Positions 38,062-39,588 of a stretch of 39,588 bases of DNA are shown piece by piece. Origin of the DNA: an uncultured bacterium (GTDB lineage: Bacteria; Cyanobacteriota; Vampirovibrionia; Gastranaerophilales; Gastranaerophilaceae); assembly GCA_902801985.1 (NCBI GenBank), contig CADCKD010000014.1, positions 5,883-45,470 of the forward strand, given 5' to 3'. The notes under the pieces were generated by a model, which was given only the letters and a program-made list of their open reading frames with translations, did not search any database and had not been told where the DNA came from. The position numbers were made by a program, and so were the translations under genes. The first letter of the stretch is position 1, and each line of letters starts with the position of its first letter.

Positions 38062-39588
38062 TTAGCTATATATCTTTCTATTTAAATCAGCTTTTCTTAG
38101 TCTGATATTTTCAGGAGTAATTTCAACCAGTTCATCATCTGTGATGTATTCCAGTGCTTCTTCCAAAGATAAAATTCTTGGGGCTTGCAAAGTTACCATA
38201 ACATCTGCTGTTGAACTTCTCATATTTGTTAATTTTTTAGTCTTGCAAATATTAACAACGATATCTTGAGGTCTGTTGCCTTCTCCTATTATCATTCCGC
38301 GATATACTTTGGTTTTTGGCGTAACAAAGAACACTCCTCTGTCTTCAAATTGCGCGAGTGCATACGGTATTGCTTCTCCTTGTTCGTGTGCTATTATTGA
38401 ACCGCATCTTTGACGACCAATTTCTCCGGCAAATGGTCTGTAATGCAAGAATGTGTGGTACATAATACCTTCACCTCTTGTCATACGGATGAATTCATTC
38501 CTAAATCCTATTAAACCTCTTGCAGGAATGTGGAATGTTAAATGTGTGCGGCCTTTAGCTGATTTCATATCTTTCATTTCACCCTTACGGTTGGAAAGAC
38601 GTTCAATAGCCGAACCTGCGTATTCATCAGGAACATCAACCATTAAGTTTTCATATGGCTCGCATAATTCGCCATTAATATTCTTTAGAATAACTTCCGG
38701 TTTTGATACTGCAAATTCATATCCTTCACGGCGCATTGTTTCAATCAGAATACTTAAATGTAGTTCTCCACGACCTGAAACTTTGAAACAATCTGTTGAA
38801 TCCGTGTCTTCAACTCTTAAACTTACGTTCTTTTCAAGTTCGGTATATAGTCTTTTGCGAAGTTGTCTGGAAGTTACAAATTTCCCTTCTTGTCCTGCAA
38901 ACGGGCTGTCATTTACTGAGAAATTCATCTGTAGTGTAGGCTCATCAACTTTTATTAAAGGTAGTGCTTGCGGATTTTCAGGATCACATAATGTTTCACC
39001 TATTTGAATATCAGAAAAACCTGCGATACCTACGATATCTCCTGCACTTGCTTCTTGTATTTCCTGTCTTCCGAGGTCGTGAAATCCAAATAGTTTTGTA
39101 ATTTTTCCTTTTGACTGAGTTCCGTCTGCTTGAATCCAGCATACTGTATCTTGAGAATGTACTACACCTTGAGCGATTCGTCCTATTACAATTCTTCCTA
39201 CATATTCGTTATAATCAAGTGTTGTTGCTCTAAATTGGAAAGGTTTATTTGCATCTCCTTCCGGCGGCGCGATATTTTCAAGTATACTGTCAAGCAAAGG
39301 TACCATATCTTTTCTTTCATCTTCTAATTCTTTTATCGCAAATCCGTTTAAACTGCTTGCAAAGATGAACGGAAAATCTATCAAATCCTCTCTGTCTGTT
39401 AGTTCTGTAAATAAATCAAAAACTTTGTCCAAAGCTGTTAAAGGTTCTGCTGCCGGTTTATCGATTTTGTTTATAACAACTATTATTTTCAGCCCCAATT
39501 CCAATGCCTTTGACAAGACAAATCTCGTTTGTGGCATTGGACCTTCAGCAGCATCAACAATTAAAAGTGCGCCATCTACCATTCCTAA
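38062..39588 (-). CDS. typA: GTP-binding translation factor TypA/BipA, N-terminus outside window
   Basis: TypA is a ribosome-associated GTPase of the EF-G type, needed for 50S assembly under stress and low temperature. About 508 codons are visible and the frame is open at the window edge. The sequence enters at the G3 region, with LGMVDGALLIVDAAEGPMPQTRFVL-like residues, followed by the G4 motif NKIDKPAAEP (in VVINKIDKP). Domains II, III, V and the BipA C-terminal domain (GRGELHLSILIETMRREG, FRNEFIRMTRGEG) follow. The roughly 90 N-terminal residues with the P-loop are missing. The internal ATG at 39582 is not the true start. Confidence 0.95.
   Translation of the reverse strand, partial: LGMVDGALLIVDAAEGPMPQTRFVLSKALELGLKIIVVINKIDKPAAEPLTALDKVFDLFTELTDREDLIDFPFIFASSLNGFAIKELEDERKDMVPLLDSILENIAPPEGDANKPFQFRATTLDYNEYVGRIVIGRIAQGVVHSQDTVCWIQADGTQSKGKITKLFGFHDLGRQEIQEASAGDIVGIAGFSDIQIGETLCDPENPQALPLIKVDEPTLQMNFSVNDSPFAGQEGKFVTSRQLRKRLYTELEKNVSLRVEDTDSTDCFKVSGRGELHLSILIETMRREGYEFAVSKPEVILKNINGELCEPYENLMVDVPDEYAGSAIERLSNRKGEMKDMKSAKGRTHLTFHIPARGLIGFRNEFIRMTRGEGIMYHTFLHYRPFAGEIGRQRCGSIIAHEQGEAIPYALAQFEDRGVFFVTPKTKVYRGMIIGEGNRPQDIVVNICKTKKLTNMRSSTADVMVTLQAPRILSLEEALEYITDDELVEITPENIRLRKADLNRKIYS

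Noticed and set aside
38453-39007. 184-residue plus-strand frame
   Set aside because: It is antisense to the conserved typA domains and has no start signal.

Overview
The window is an AT-rich, densely packed bacterial chromosome segment of mostly housekeeping genes. There is no integrase, transposase, phage module or CRISPR array. Gene content fits an anaerobe or microaerophile: superoxide reductase (desulfoferrodoxin), prokaryotic ferritin, NifU/NifS iron-sulfur assembly and a 2-hydroxyacyl-CoA-dehydratase-like protein. FtsZ, a NarL regulator of a type common in cyanobacteria, a small SigB/FliA-like sigma factor and a giant cysteine-rich prepilin suggest a non-photosynthetic relative of Cyanobacteria (Vampirovibrionia/Melainabacteria, for example Gastranaerophilales). 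This placement is inference from protein flavour, not a database match.

Layout. 1-5.1 kb (minus): nifS (cut by the window edge), nifU, a CCA-adding enzyme, rsmE and an NFACT/RqcH protein. 5.2-8.5 kb: aspS, two small unknown minus-strand genes, then about 640 bases of non-coding DNA packed with hairpins, ending in a tiny 30-codon membrane-peptide gene. 8.5-13.9 kb: mnmG, a formyltransferase, an unknown membrane-associated protein, a tRNA methylthiotransferase (mtaB-like) and desulfoferrodoxin. 13.9-14.6 kb: a GC-richer island with two diverged copies of a structured element and a 55-codon gene with a structured leader. 14.6-19.1 kb: ferritin, then a hybrid histidine kinase, NarL-type regulator and secreted protein in one operon, then a GIY-YIG protein. 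19.2-22.2 kb: nadK, ftsZ and a secreted carboxypeptidase-regulatory-like protein. 22.3-24.5 kb: tRNA-Leu(CAA) with a duplicated 3' end, a CHAP-domain protein, a small membrane ORF and a secreted protein. 24.5-29.2 kb: a WecG/TagA glycosyltransferase, the N-terminal half of a split transketolase, the 899-residue prepilin and a YhcH-family protein. 29.2-36.1 kb: miaA, a six-helix membrane protein, a dehydratase-like protein, gcvPB behind a sigma factor, a tandem UspA protein and an LD-carboxypeptidase. 36.2-39.6 kb: dnaX and the 3' part of typA.

Translation and tRNA/rRNA maturation dominate: aspS, mnmG, mtaB, miaA, CCA enzyme, rsmE, RqcH-like, formyltransferase and typA. The CCA enzyme has a visible customer, because the tRNA-Leu gene does not encode CCA.

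The features that stand out are: (1) the 13.96-14.45 kb island, whose two element copies differ by compensatory base-pair changes; (2) a repeated start-site architecture in which a TATAAT-like -10 box lies 6-9 bases before an ATG with no Shine-Dalgarno sequence, pointing to widespread leaderless mRNAs; (3) a 166-base duplication of the tRNA-Leu 3' end plus terminator; (4) the giant cysteine-rich prepilin; (5) an A10 slippery run near the end of dnaX.
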